From NCBI RefSeq assembly GCF_905171775.1, contig NC_053490.1:33452006-33516005 (forward strand): a stretch of 64,000 nt of DNA, read 5' to 3'. Source of the stretch: Rana temporaria. Taxonomy: Eukaryota > Chordata > Amphibia > Anura > Ranidae. Of this stretch, positions 41,627 through 54,172 are shown piece after piece. The notes beneath the pieces are model-generated. The model made no database searches. It was not told the DNA's origin and saw nothing but the letters and a program-made list of their open reading frames with translations. The first letter of the stretch is position 1. The number at the start of each line of letters is the position of its first letter. Position numbers and translations under genes: made by a program.

Positions 41627-44150
41627 AGGGATGAGCGGAACACCACCCCGTTCGGTTCACACCAAAACCTGCGAACAGACCAAAAGTTTGTGTGAACATT
41701 AGAACCCCGTTAAAGTCTATGGGACTCAAACGTTTAAAATCTAAAGTGCTAATTTTAAAGGCTAATATGCAAGTCCTAAAAAAGTGTTTGGGGACCTGGG
41801 TCCTGCCCCAGGGGACATGTATCAATGCAAAAAAAAAAGTTTTAAAAAACTGCAGTTTTTTTGGGAGCAGTGATTTTAATAATGCTTAAAGTGAAACAAT
41901 AAAAGTGAAATATTCCTTTAAAATTTCGTACCTAGGGGGGTTGTATAGTATATGCCTGTGAAGCAGCGCATGTTTCCTGTGCTCAAAGTGCCATTTCTGA
42001 AGGAAAAAAAAAGTCATTTAAAATCACTCGCGGCTATAATAAATTGTCGGCTCCCAGCAATTCAGAGAAAAGTCATTCATAAAAAAAAAAAAAAGCGTGG
42101 GGGTCCCCCCAAATTCAATTACCTTCAGGTCTGGTATGGATATTAAGGGGAACACCGGCGTAAATTAAAAAAAACACAATGACGTGGGGTTCCCCCCAAA
42201 TATCCATTACAGACCCTTCAGGTCTGGTGTGGATTTTAAGGGGAACTCCACCCCAAATCTAAAAAAAAATACACACCAGACCCCTTATCCGAGCACGCAA
42301 CCTGGCCGGCCGCAGGAAAAGAGGGGGGACGAGAGAGTGTCCCCCCCTCCTAAACCGTACCAGGCCACATGCCCTCAACATTGGGAGGATGCTTTGGGGG
42401 TCTTTGACCCCTCAAAGCACCATGTCCCCATGTTGATGGGGACAAGGGCCTCATCCCCACAACCCTTGCCCAGTGGTTGTGGGGGTCTGCGGGCGAGATG
42501 ATCGGAATATGAAAGACCCCTTTAACAAAGGGGACCCCCAGATCCCGCCCTCCCCCTATGTGAATTGGTAATGGGGTACATTGTACTTCTACCAGGGCTG
42601 TCCCGATACTAGTATCGGTACAGATACCAAGCATTTCCCGAGTACTTGTACTCAGGGGAAATGCTCCGATGCTTCACCCGATGCCTGGGCAGTCAGGTAT
42701 CGGGTGGTGGGGGGGGGGGGAGTTACTTGTCACCCCTACCTCCGTGCTGTCTTGTCGCGCCCCCTCCGTGCCATCTTGTTGCCCCCCCCTCCGTGCCGGC
42801 TTGTCGCCCCCCCCCTCCGTGCCGGCTTGTCGCCCCCCCCCTCCGTGCCGGCTTGTCGCCCCTTGTCTCTCCATTCATTTCAGCTGAGGCTGCAGAGAAA
42901 GGGACTGGGGAATCTATGTCCTTAGTCCCTTTCTCTGTCTTAAAGGGGAGATGTCAGAGATCTGTTAAGACCCCTTAAAAAAATAAAAAATCACTGTAAA
43001 AAATAAAAAAATAAAAAGCCACTGTCACATGACATTAAAAAAAAGTATCGGTATTCAATATCGACGAGTACTTGAAAAAAAAAAGTATCGGTACTTGTAC
43101 TCGGTCTCAAAAAGTGGTATCGGGACAACCCTAACCTCTACCATTTCACTAAGAAAGTGTAAAAATAAAACTTCACTCTTAGTGAAATATACCCCATTAC
43201 CAATTCACATAGGAGGGGCCGGGATCTGGGGGTCCCCTTTGTTAAAGGGGTCTTCCAGATTCCGATAAGCCCCCCGCCCGCAGACCCCCACAACCACCGG
43301 GCAAAGGTTGTCGGGATGAGGCCCTTGTCCCCATCAACATGGGGACATGGTGCTTTGAGGGGTCACAGACCCCCAAAGCATCCTCCCAATGTTGAGGGCA
43401 TGTGGCCTGGTACTGTTCAGAAGGGGGGGGCGCTCTCTCGCCCCCCCTCTTTTCTGCGGCCAGCCAGGTTGTGTGCTCGGATAAGGGGTCTGGTGTGGAT
43501 TTTTGGGGGAACTCCACGCCATTTTTTTATTTGGGGTGGAGTTCCCCTTAAAATCCACACCAGACCCGAAGGGTCTGGAATGGATATTTGGGGGGAACCC
43601 CACGCATTTTTTTTTTTTAATTGATGGCGGGATTCCCCTTAATATCCAAACCAGACCTGAAGGGCCTAGTAATTGAATTTGGGGGGACCCACACGCTTTT
43701 TTTAATTAATTTTTTTATGAATGACTTTTCTCTGAATTGCCGGGAGCCGACAATTCATTATAGCAACGAGTGATTTTAAATGACTTTTATTCCTTCAGAA
43801 ATTACACCTTTGTGCAAAGACCGTTCTAAGCACGGTAAACATGCGCTACTTCACAGGCATACTATACACCCCCCCAGGTACGAAATTTAAAGGAATATTT
43901 CACTCTTATTGTTTCACTTTAAGCATTATTAAAATCACTGCTCCCGAAAAAAATGAAATTTTTAAAACTTTTTTTTGCATTGATACATGTCCCCTGGGGC
44001 AGGACCCAGGTCCCCAAACACTTTTTAGGACAATAAATTGCATATTAGCCTTTACAATTAGCACTTTAGATTTCTCCCATAGACTTTAACAGGGTGTTCC
44101 ACGGCTTTTCGAATTTGCCGCGAACACCCCAAATTGTTCGCCGAATTTTA
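41627..44150. mobile_element. Large fold-back (palindromic) element
   Basis: The left arm (41,627-42,584) and right arm (43,142-44,150) are long inverted copies of each other, over about 900 bp each. They share blocks such as GGGGACCTGGGTCCTGCCCC against its complement near 43,995, and CCCTCAACATTGGGAGGATG against 43,381. Within each arm are further short inverted blocks (GGGGTTCCCCCCAAATATCC). A hAT MITE occupies the loop. The arms have diverged by small indels, so the element is not recent. No coding capacity. Confidence 0.75.
42593..43133. mobile_element. hAT-type MITE (AGGGTTGTCCCGATACC family), copy 1
   Basis: Ends CAGGGCTGTCCCGATAC and GTATCGGGACAACCCTA are flanked by ACTTCTAC (42,585-42,592) and ACCTCTAC (43,134-43,141), an 8-bp duplication with one mismatch. 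The interior repeats GTATCGGTAC/GAGTACTTGTACTC palindromes and includes four near-identical CCCCTCCGTGCCGGCTTGTCG units at 42,760-42,860 (each unit under 25 bp). Confidence 0.8.
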
Positions 44151-44239
44151 ATTTCCCGCTCGCCTCGTGTGTGCGCTGGGGGCGGGGGGGGCAGGGGGGA
44201 TTTCGGCAAAATACACCTTCGCCTGAGTTGGCAAAAATC

Positions 44240-45195
44240 CTTGCACCGGCCCTGCCAGGGTTCTGTGCTGGGACCATTCCTGTTTAATTTTTTCATAAAC
44301 GACCTGGAGGAAGGGGTAAGGAGTGCAATCTCTGTATTTGCGGATGATACTAAACTAAGCAGGGCAATAACTTCTCCACAGGATGTGGAAATCTTGCAAA
44401 ACGATCGGAATTAATGGGGTGGGCAACTACATGGCAAATGAGGTTCAATGTAGAACAATTTAAAAATGCATTTGGGTGGCAAAAATACAATTTATGCACG
44501 GGGGGAACCTCTGGTGGAATCTAGGATGGAAAAAGGACCTGGAGTCCTAGTAGATGATAGGCTCAGCAATGGCATGCAATGCCAAGCTGCTCCTAACAAA
44601 TCAAATAGAATATTGGCATGAATTAAAAAGGGGATTAACTCCAGAGATAAAATGATAATTCTTCTGCTCTACAAGACTCTGGTCCGGCCGCACCTGGAGT
44701 ATGCTGTCCAGTTCTGGGCACCAGTCCTCAGGAAGGATGTACTGGAATTAGAAAGAGCCCAGAGAAGGGCAACAAAACGAATAAAGGGTCTGGAGGATAT
44801 TAGTTATGAGGAAAGGTTGCGAGCACTGAACTTATTCTCTCTGAAAAAGACGCTTGAGAGGGGATAGGATGTCAATTTACAAATACCGTACCGGTGACCC
44901 TACAATAGGGATAAAACTTTTGCGGAAGGGAGTTTAACAAGACACGAGGCCACTAAAATTAGAAAAAAAAGAGGTTTAACCTTAAACTACATAGAGGGTT
45001 CTTTACTGCAAGAGTGGCAAGGATGTGGAATTCCCTTCCACAGGCGGTGGTCTCAGCAGGGGGCATCAATTGTTTCAAGAAACTATTAGATAAGCACCTG
45101 AACGTCCACAACATACAGGGATATACAACTCATAATCACACACATACTGTAGGTTGGACTTGGACTTGTGTCTTTTTTCAACCTCACCTACTATG
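44240..45195 (+). pseudogene. CR1-type LINE 3' fragment
   Basis: Reverse transcriptase remnant with GSVLGPFLFNFFINDLEEG and the catalytic VFADDTKL, then LLYKTLVRPHLEYAVQFW, RAQRRATKRIKGL and ARMWNSLPQAVV. It ends in the family tail TGTCTTTTTTCAACCTCACC. Several stops and frameshifts make it a dead 5'-truncated copy. Confidence 0.85.
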
Positions 45196-45202
45196 CAACT
45201 AT

Positions 45203-45528
45203 TGCCTCGTTTCCACTGAGCGAATTGGTTCGGGTCGCTTAGAATGGAACGGGTTAGAATGGTCCGGTCTATTCTGCAGAGCATTTCCACTGCAAATCGG
45301 ACCATCCGGGACCATGCAAGGTTTAGAAAAAAAGCCTCGCACATCCACCAATCAGTGAGATGTATTTGTAGGTCCGCCCTAATGGAACCGTTCCATTCTC
45401 TATGGCCCCACATCTGAAGCAGGACCCAGAATGGTCCGATACGGTTCGCTTTTATGGCACGCTTTCATAATGGAAACACCCAAAAAAGCGTACCGTACCG
45501 AACCGATCCGCTCAGTGGAAACGAGGCA
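45203..45528. mobile_element. MITE with TGCCTCGTTTCCACTGAGCG ends
   Basis: The 20-bp inverted ends are perfect and flanked by TAT on both sides (45,200-45,202 and 45,529-45,531). It is inserted exactly at the end of the CR1 tail. The 3-bp duplication suggests PIF/Harbinger, but the TAT sequence is atypical. Confidence 0.65.
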
Positions 45529-46505
45529 TATGTCTGCATTTTAGTGCAGGCCTAGACTGTGTTGCAGTGTGAATGAGATGAATAGGAAACAATTGTTTCC
45601 TCCGTGTCCTTGCGGGGACAGACGTTTGTGTGAGTTAGCCCTCATTTATTAAACTTTTTGCAAAAAGTGGAATATACCTTTAACGCTCCAGTATCAGAAA
45701 TATCATTTAGCTTTAAAATGCACAGTACAGTCCAAGAGCACCATTTTACATTTAAATGGATCCAGAATGGTTACAGAAAGTAAAAATAAAATGGTTTGAG
45801 GAGATAACAAATACATGCAAAAAAATGTAATTAAAAAAATGTGAAGAAAAACTAATGAGAAGGAGAGAGAGAGAAAAGAAAAAAAGAAAAAAGAAAAAAA
45901 GGCCGATAGATGATATATCAACACACACACACTCAACATGTTTTTTTTCCTCACTCCGATTTATTCCTTGGGTGGCTTTATATACACGACAGGTTTATTT
46001 TCATTTGCTTGTTCAAAGGAAAGCAGTGAAAGTGATGCTGGGACAGACTGAGACATCGGTAACATGGAGAAGAAAAGACGACACGGGATATCCAGGTCAG
46101 CCACAAAGAACAAGTCCAGGTACAGAGAGAGTAGGACATTCCGATAGAGAGAGAACGTTACCCGATACACACGTAACATTATCTCCTGGCTTTCCCAAAC
46201 ACAATTTATTATCCAGGCTGACGACTGTCACATTATCTGCCGTTACATGTATGTGAACGTCAATAGCACACTGATCCATCCATTTTCCAAAGACTCGTAG
46301 AAACCAATCAGATGTCCAATTACATTTTCTGACCACAAAGGCCAACACAGGCACCACCACGCCAACAACTAAATACATGGACCATTCTTCATTTACCACC
46401 CCATGGAAAACGATGGCGCTACAAAAAAGACAATCCACACTTTTTTTTGTAGGGCCCAGCTAGGAAGGAGTCTGGAGTGTAGATGGCAGCCACAAGACTC
46501 TATGC
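45529..46505. other. Unassigned sequence
   Basis: A purine tract (45,858-45,903) is followed by a short (CA)n. No repeat ends or exons are recognised elsewhere. Confidence 0.4.
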
Positions 46506-47494
46506 CAGGGGTCTCAAACTCAAATTACCTGAGGGCCACAAGACAAGTTTTCATATGCCATGGGGGGCCGCATGCAAACTTTCAAACTTCAAAAACAACA
46601 GTACTGGTGTCAGCGAACACATTATTAACCCCCAGCACTGGTGTCAGCGAGCGCATTACTACCACCAGCACTGGTGTAAGTCAGGGGTTGACAAATTTGC
46701 TTGGAATCTAGGAGCCAGCTAAAAAAGTTAGGAGCCAGAAAACGCACCGCGTTCCGACGAGCTTGCGCGCAGAAGCGGACACATACGCGAGCAACGCCCG
46801 CATATGTAAACGGTGTTCAAACCACACATGTGAGGTATCGCCGCGATTGGTAGAGCGAGAGCAATAATTCTAGCTCTAGACCTCCTCTGTAACTCAAAAC
46901 ATGCAACCTGTAGATTTTTTTAAACGTCGCCTATGAAGATTTTAAAGGGTAATAAAGTTTGTCGGCATTCCACAAGCAGATGCAATTTTGAAGCGTGACA
47001 TGTTGGGTATGAATTTACTCGGCGTAACATTATCTTTCATAATATTAAAAAAATGGGGATAACTTTACTGTTGTCTTATTTTTTAATTAAAAAAAAAGTG
47101 TAATTTTTTCCAAAAAAAGTGCGCTTGTAAGACCGCTGCGCAAATACGGCGTGACAGAAAGTATTGCAACGATCGCCATTTTATTCTCTAGGGTGTTAGG
47201 ATAAAAAATATATATAATGTTTTGGGGGTTCTAATTAGAGGGAAGAAGATGGCAGTGAAAATAGTGTAAAATGACATTAGAATTGCTGTTTAACTTGTAA
47301 TGCTTAACTTGTAATATCAAACGACCACCACCAGATGGCGCCAGCTCACATCTGGTGGTAATAACTTGTAATACCAACGGCTCACCACCAGATGGCGCCA
47401 GCTTTGCTCCCCCCACTTCCGCCCTGCCTGCGGGCCATTTATAACTGGTCCGCGGGCCGCAAATGGCCCGCGGGCCGGTACTTTGAGACCACTG
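46506..47494. mobile_element. hAT-type MITE (CAGGGGTCTCAAACTC family)
   Basis: Ends CAGGGGTCTCAAACTCAAAT and GCCGGTACTTTGAGACCACTG (last 20 shown as CCGGTACTTTGAGACCACTG) are flanked by the perfect 8-bp duplication CTCTATGC at 46,498-46,505 and 47,495-47,502. The termini are Charlie-like. Another hAT-like start, CAGGGGTTGACAAATTTGC, occurs inside near 46,683, suggesting a nested or composite copy. No coding capacity. Confidence 0.85.
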
Positions 47495-47623
47495 CTCTAT
47501 GCAGCTCAGAAGACATCATTGGTTTTCTTTACAGTAATTCAATCCCTAAAAATCGCACAGTTCAACATAAGCTCTGGAAGTTGTTTTATCCAACATAGAA
47601 AATACTCAAACATAGAAAACATA

Positions 47624-48308
47624 GGCCCAGATCCACAAAGAACTTACGCCGGCGTATCTATTTTGTATCCACAAAACAAGATACGTCTGAATGTGGGCTC
47701 GATCCGACTGACGTACGTCTTAGTACGCCGTTGGATCTTGGGTGCATATTTACGCTGGCCGCTAGGTGGCGCTTCCGTTGATTTCCGCGTAGAGTATGCA
47801 AATTAGCTAGATACGCCAATCCTCAAACGTACCTCCGCCCGGCGCATTTTTTACGTAGTTTAAGGCTTTTTTCGGCGTAACCTTACCCTTGGGTCTATGA
47901 GGCGTACGCAATGTTAAGTATGGACGTCTGGACAGCGTAGAATTTTCTGTCATTTACGTAAACCGTTCGCGAATAGGGCTTTGCGTAAATTACGTTCACG
48001 TCGAAAGCATTGACTATTTGCGACGTGATTTTGAGCATGCGCACTGGGATACCCCCACGGACGGCGAATGCGCCGCTCGAAAAAAAAACATAATTTACGT
48101 GGGGTCAAGTAGAATTAACATAAAACATGCCCACATCTTATCCATTTGAATTGCGCGCCCTTACGCCGTCACAGTTACACTACGCCGCCGTAACTTACGG
48201 CGCAAATTCTTTCAGGATACGGAAACTACGCTCTAAGTTACGGCGGCGTAGTGCATCTTAGATACGCTACGCCTGCCTAAAGATAGGCAGATCTTTGAGG
48301 ATCTGGCC
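47624..48308. mobile_element. MITE with GGCCCAGATCCAC ends
   Basis: It starts GGCCCAGATCCACAAAGAAC and ends AAAGATCTTTGAGGATCTGGCC-like sequence (final GATCTGGCC at 48,308), flanked by TA. The interior is rich in TACGCCG/CGGCGTA palindromes. It has no coding capacity. Confidence 0.6.
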
Positions 48309-48310
48309 TA

Positions 48311-49775
48311 TAGTGCCTGCCAAAGCATAGGTAATGTAATGAAGTTACAGCCCCTACTGAGGAAAAAAAAAAGGGGGGTTTGGAGACCAGGCTGAAGCCA
48401 TGTTTTACGAAGAGGAGTTATTTGCCGAGGCAGTGTGTAGATTGGTGCCATGGTGTTATATACCTCATATTAGTTTCACATTGTCCCCAAATAGAAGGGG
48501 TAAAAAAATTTAGACCCTGTGATTCTACATACGCTGTGTCACTGGGGACCATCACAGTGAGTGGTCTCCAACCTGTAAGCTCATCTAATTCCTACTACCC
48601 CACCCATCTATCCTCTGAAGCTGGGTACATGCCAGTAAAATATCAATCGAAAATTTTACAATTTTAGGAACATTCGGCTCTCTAATCATTAGTGGGGTCA
48701 GATCGACCACAGTGAGAAAAAAATTCCAAGGCACCAAATTGCAAATTTTTCTCAAAATTAAGACATGGCAAGCGGTATATGTGGCTTTCATTTGGGAAAT
48801 TACATTAATAAAATCGAACTTTAAAAGCAAACACATTTTTGAAGTACTTTCAAACAGCATTTATCCACTCTTCGAATCTGCAAACACATTTTTCGATTGT
48901 TCAAAAATCTACCAGTGTATGGCCAGCTTAACAATGCAAGCGGCATACACACACACATACAACTATATTTATCAAGTATTGTAAACTTGAGATCTGGGAG
49001 CACGGTCACACATCAAAAAATAGGTTCATAATGTGTATTAGCATAAAGAAAAAAAAAAAAAAAAACACACATAAAACTCTGGGGCGCCATCAATACATTA
49101 GGAGTTTCAGATCTTGATAGCAATTTCTAGATTTTTTTTTTATAAAAAATGGTGCTAAATCACATATAGGACATAGAAGACAGTCCATCATAGCCCCTTG
49201 CCTCCAGCCCTTTAGGGATTCTGTATGCTTAAAGTTGCAGGTGGACTTCCCGATCATGTCATCACCATCACTGGCTGTCACAGTGGCCACATGATCAAGA
49301 ACCTGTCCCACCAGTTCCCAATTGTAAACAGTAACCGTAGGGGTCAAATGGCAGCTCAGTCACTGCAAGGAGATCCTCAGAACAAACTCAGTGAAAGCAT
49401 ATGCGACAGCTTGACATTAACACACTCACTGTACTGATGCAAATACGCGTTTACACCACCAGGAATGTGACAATTTAATTCCAGGAATGCCTGAGGCGCA
49501 GCACTATGGTGGCGAGTCTCAGTCATTTGCACTCCAGTGTTCTGGGATGTTCTAACTTTCACTCGCCTGGGTCACAGACCAGTTGACTCAGTTTTTACAG
49601 GGTGGTAGAACAAACATGTACGTGGTGAAAAACTAGTGACCGGAATCTAGAGCAATGTATTACCATCAAACTTTGTGTGAAAATTGGCATATGTACGAGT
49701 GAAACTTTAGCTCTGTTACAACAGGCTTATGAACACTCCATGAAGAAGTCAATGGTTTTGAATGGCATAGGTTGT
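48311..49775. other. Unassigned, single-copy-looking sequence
   Basis: A-runs lie at 48,364 and 49,047. No repeat ends or protein motifs are recognised; open frames are below 100 codons and without motifs. Confidence 0.4.
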
Positions 49776-50300
49776 TTAAAGCGGAGGTTCACCCCTACAA
49801 TATACTTTTTCCCCTTAGATGGATGCTCGTTTTGTCTAGGGGAATCGGCTAGTTGTTTTAAAATATGAGCAGTACTTACGGTTTACGAGATGCATCCTCT
49901 CCGTCGCTTCCGGGTATGGGCTGCGGGAATGGGCATTCCTATTTTGATTGACAGTCTTCCGAGAGGCTTCCGACGGTCGCATCCATCGCGTCACGATTTT
50001 CCGAAAGAAGCCGAACGTCGGTGTGCAGGCGCAGTATAGAGCCGCACCGATTTTCGGCTTCTTTCGGCTACTAGTGACGCGATGGATGCGACCATCGGAA
50101 GCCTCTCGGAAGACTGTCAATCAAGAAGGAACGCCCGCTCCCGAAGACCCATACCCGGAAGCGACGGAGAAGATGCATCTCGAAAACGGGTAAGTACTGC
50201 TCATATTTTAAAACAACTAGCCGATTCCCCTAGACAAAACGAGCAGGAATCTAAGGGGAAAAGGTCACAAAATTAATAAATGGGTGAACTCCCGCTTTAA
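49776..50300. mobile_element. TTAA-flanked palindromic MITE, copy 1
   Basis: The ends TTAAAGCGGAGGTTCACCC and GGGTGAACTCCCGCTTTAA are inverted with TTAA target sites. The arms continue inward as a nearly complete palindrome (GCGACGGTCGGAAGC-type blocks). Each arm carries a consensus splice-donor sequence, CGGTAAGTACTGC or its complement. Other copies are at 51,285 and 62,259. Confidence 0.8.
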
Positions 50301-51284
50301 GAAGGGGCGGGTAGATGTCCACTATGATGCAAGAAGTGGGCAGCCAAAAGCACAAAGTGCAAATGTGGATAGAGAGCAAACCCTGATGCTGGGGTGTTTT
50401 TTTTTATCACATGGGTGTAGTTCATGGTACGACAGTCAACCAAAAGTGTTGCTTGTAAATTCTGAAAAGGTTACAGGAATCTGTTCAGAGGAAAAGACTG
50501 AAACTCAAGTGACAAGTGGATTCTCCACCATAACAAAGTTCTTGCACAAACATTTGTTACAGTCCACTACGGAAAAAATAATTCATACCTCGTAGACAAC
50601 AACGTCTTAGCCCCGAGTAGTTCATACCTCAGAGCCACGTTCTCTAATGATATAATTCACAATGCTGGGTCCTGAACAGGACTTGTCTGCCAGCATTTGG
50701 AATCTACAACTGTTCCTGTGCCAAGTTCCTGGTGTAGCGTTCTGGTATACCCAACAAGCGTGGGATATCAATATTCTTATTAAAAAAAAGCAGCTTGTAT
50801 CCATGATATGAAACTAGATCCAAGTTGACTACTTTCTCTGGAATCACTACGCTCCGCAATCTCATCTTGTAATTAAACCACAGGTTGCAGAAATAATGCA
50901 TATGCAGTCGTTCTGTGCAATGAATATAAAACAAAGACTTAGAAATAGGTAATGGAAAGCCAATAGATATACCAAGCGGGATGCACATTAGTCTATGACC
51001 CTTGGAAAGTTTCCACAGCAGGTGAAGCAGCTAATGTAATGATGATAAAGCAAAATCAATTTGCACACACTTGTGTCATTCAATTAATGGAGGCTCATAA
51101 AGCCAAAAATGGTATGCATGGAGCAATTCCATGCTGGAAAAAACATGTTCCACAGGGTGGTTAAAGTTTAATGGCATGCCAGCAAGTCCACCAAAATACG
51201 TGCGCACAAATCTGTATCCCTACTGGGGATTGGCACTGAACTGCCAGCTAATGTGGCAATGGACTGAACTTTTCTTACTGGTTC
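50301..51284. other. Unassigned sequence
   Basis: No repeat ends or exons recognised. Confidence 0.4.
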
Positions 51285-51762
51285 TTAAAGCGGGGGTTCA
51301 CCCAAAAAAAAAATTAACATTAGATTGAGGCTAATTACAGGAAGCAGAATCTGTTTTTTTTTTTAAATCAATGCAGTACTTACCGTTTTAGAGATAGATG
51401 TTCTCCACCGCTTCTGGGTATGGTCTTCGGGACTGGGCGTTCCTATTTGATTGACAGCCTTCCGACGGTCGCATACATCGCGTCACAACTTGCCGAACGT
51501 CGGTGCGGCTCTATACGGCTCCTGCGCACCGACGTTCGGCTACTTTCGGAAACTGGTGACGCGCTGTATGCGACCGTCGGAAGGCTGTCAATCAAATAGG
51601 AACGCCCAGTCCCGCAGCCCATACCCGGAAGCCACGTAGAACATCTCTCTCTAAAACGGTAAGTACTGCATTGATTTTAAACAAAACACCCGATTGTGCT
51701 TCCCGTAATTGGCCTCAATCTCATGTTAAAAATTGATTTTTTTGGGTGAACCTCCACTTTAA
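51285..51762. mobile_element. TTAA-flanked palindromic MITE, copy 2
   Basis: Same family as 49,776: TTAAAGCGGGGGTTCACCC to GGGTGAACCTCCACTTTAA, with palindromic arms and the GGTAAGTACTGC motif at both arm bases (near 51,378 in complement and 51,658). Confidence 0.8.
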
Positions 51763-52662
51763 GATTTCATACTGTAGAGATGTTCGGGACACATTTGTAG
51801 ATATTGGGGGAAATGATCAATCCATTGCTGCTTCTGGTTTCAAAAATGGAAGGGTGAATTATTTAGTTTAGTTTGTTAAAAGAAAGAAAAGGAAGTTTTT
51901 GGGACTTTAAATGAGGCAAGAACCAAAGGGGTAACTGCATCATTGATTAAAAATGTAGTTTAGTGTTTGGAATAGTAACGTTCTTAGGGAATTTTTTTAG
52001 GGTCGACTAATAAAAAGGAGAAATAAAATGTAAAACCAAAAGCTCTTGTAAAGGAATGGAGGTTATAACTACTTAGACTGACACCAGTTCATGAAATCTT
52101 TGCGTTGCTGCACCACACAGCGACTCAAGATATCTTCACATCCGCCAAATTTCTTAGATGACAAATTTCTTAGATTGTTAATCTAAGTGCCAGCCTTCTG
52201 GGATTTGGTTGGACATTCACGGAGAGGACACAGGAGAATGGAGGGATCTGTTGAAGCTGGAAGGAAATCCACAATTGCTCAGACAACCTCTCCTTAATGC
52301 AGTGTTGTGTCCAAGGCCATCTATAGACGAGGAGAATTTGGGCACCTCTGCTGCATTACATGGCACTACCCTAAAGCAGGGGTTTCCAAATTTTCTAAGC
52401 AAAGGGCTGGATTACTGTCCTTCAGGCTTTTTTTTTGGGGGGGGGGGGGGGGGCAGACTGTGCCCAGTAGAAAATGCCCTGGCATCATTGGTTTTAATGG
52501 AAGAAAATGTGCCCTGTTGGCATCAGTGGGAAGAATAGAGGGAATGATGCCTGTTGGTGGCATTTGTGTCTGTTGGTGGAATAGTGCTCCAAGCGCCAGA
52601 TAGTTCTTTTTTACAGACTAGGTGCCCAACGTATCATGCCTCCACCCCCATATACTGTACAA
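51763..52662. other. Unassigned sequence; possible truncated hAT MITE end
   Basis: CAGGGGTTTCCAAATTTTCT near 52,379 looks like a hAT-type end, followed by a long G-run at 52,437-52,452. No partner end was found. The rest is unassigned. Confidence 0.35.
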
Positions 52663-53510
52663 CAGGGGTCGTAAACCCCCGGGCCGCGGCCCACTACCGG
52701 GCCGCAGCGTGTCTGCAGCCGGGCCACAGCGGGCAGCATAATATTGTAAGGCGGGCAGGTGAGAGCCCCGAAGATCAGACAGGCGGGCTGGCGGAAGAGA
52801 GAAGTGCGCTGGCGAGCAGAGATGACATCTCTCTCCGCCCGCCTAGCATCACCGCTCTTCCGCCCACCTAGCATCACCGCTCTTCCGCCCGCCTAGCAGA
52901 AAGTACAGCCTTTCCTCTCAGTACTGGGCTAGTTTATCTAATATCCCTGGCTGGGAACCCCTAAAAGTCAGGCACTGCTGGCAGTCATTAACTAAAACTC
53001 CTAATCTTCTCAGCTCTTTATCAGTGTGCAAGGCAGCAGATGGGTCACATAACTCCTAGCAGGTGACGTGGCATTCCTCATCTGGTGGCACTGGCAGGTG
53101 ACGTGGCAAGAGGCATTCCTCATCTGGTGGCACAGGCAGGTCACGTGGCATTCCTCATCTGGTGGCACTGGCAGGTGACGTGGCAAGTGACATTCCTCAT
53201 CTGGTGGCAGGCAACATGGCAAGTGACACGCTCATGGCTCCCACTGATTCTGCATTATGGTGAGTTGAACTATTTCATTTATATTACAATGTAATATAAG
53301 AAATAATGCGCTTCAATCATTCTGACACCATATTAATCATGGTGCCGTGATGATTGAAGCGCCAACAGCAGAACACCAGCTATTGCCCTGAAAAATTGCC
53401 CGTGAATAATCGCTTACCCCCGCATGTGCGTACGCCCCCCTTCGCCGGGCCTTGGCACAATTTTCTTCCAGGCAGCCGGTCCCCGGTGCCAAAAAGGTTG
53501 GGTACCACTG
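52663..53510. mobile_element. hAT-type MITE (CAGGGGTCGTAAACCC family)
   Basis: The element is flanked by the perfect 8-bp duplication CTGTACAA (52,655-52,662 and 53,511-53,518). It starts CAGGGGTCGTAAACCCCCGG and ends AAAAGGTTGGGTACCACTG. It contains a small minisatellite (about 53,060-53,225) built on GGCATTCCTCATCTGGTGGC with spacers of variable length. Confidence 0.85.
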
Positions 53511-53518
53511 CTGTACAA

Positions 53519-53855
53519 CATACACACAACTAATATTCACCTGTGGGACTTTAAATGAGGCATAATACAACAAAATATCAATTTATTGTACAAGGATTGG
53601 ACACAAATGTATAAAGTACACAGAAAATGTTTGGCCTATCAAGCCACTGGGTTACAGTGCATGCAAGAATATGTCATTTACATGAAGCTGGTATATTTTT
53701 AAGTACAAGCTTTACAAAACCAAGGTGATTGCAGTAAGAGAGGAATGCATCTTTTAACTCTATGCATTTTGTGAAAACTTTCACTTCAGGAGCAGATGCC
53801 TCCAACAGAATCCTATACTAAAAACAAATACATTGTATTACAGCACTCCCTAGAA

Positions 53856-53887
<32 letters not shown>

Positions 53888-54172
53888 GGTTCCACCCCTC
53901 TACATATTGATGTTCTAAAAAAGGGACTTCCAAACCAGCTTGAAACTTGATAAAAACAGAGCTTCCAAATGGTGACTGCTGCTCAGTGTCTGACACAGGA
54001 GTAGTGGAAGGGGACCAAGATACCAACTGAACAAACAAAAGTGTCACATCTGGCCCCAGGGCCACAAATTGGAATCCACTGTTCAACAGGATTTAGGATC
54101 CACACGCTGGTCAAAGGAAGGAGGCAAAAAAGGACCCGACGACATCACACAACCAGACCAAAAAAACCTGGA
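53519..54172. other. Unassigned sequence with a low-complexity tract
   Basis: A (TG)n tract running into 19 G lies at 53,859-53,889. Nothing else is recognised. Confidence 0.4.

Noticed and set aside
42674..42925. Pro/Arg-rich frames within the hAT MITE loop
   Set aside because: They come from four tandem CCCCTCCGTGCC-type units and have no domain.
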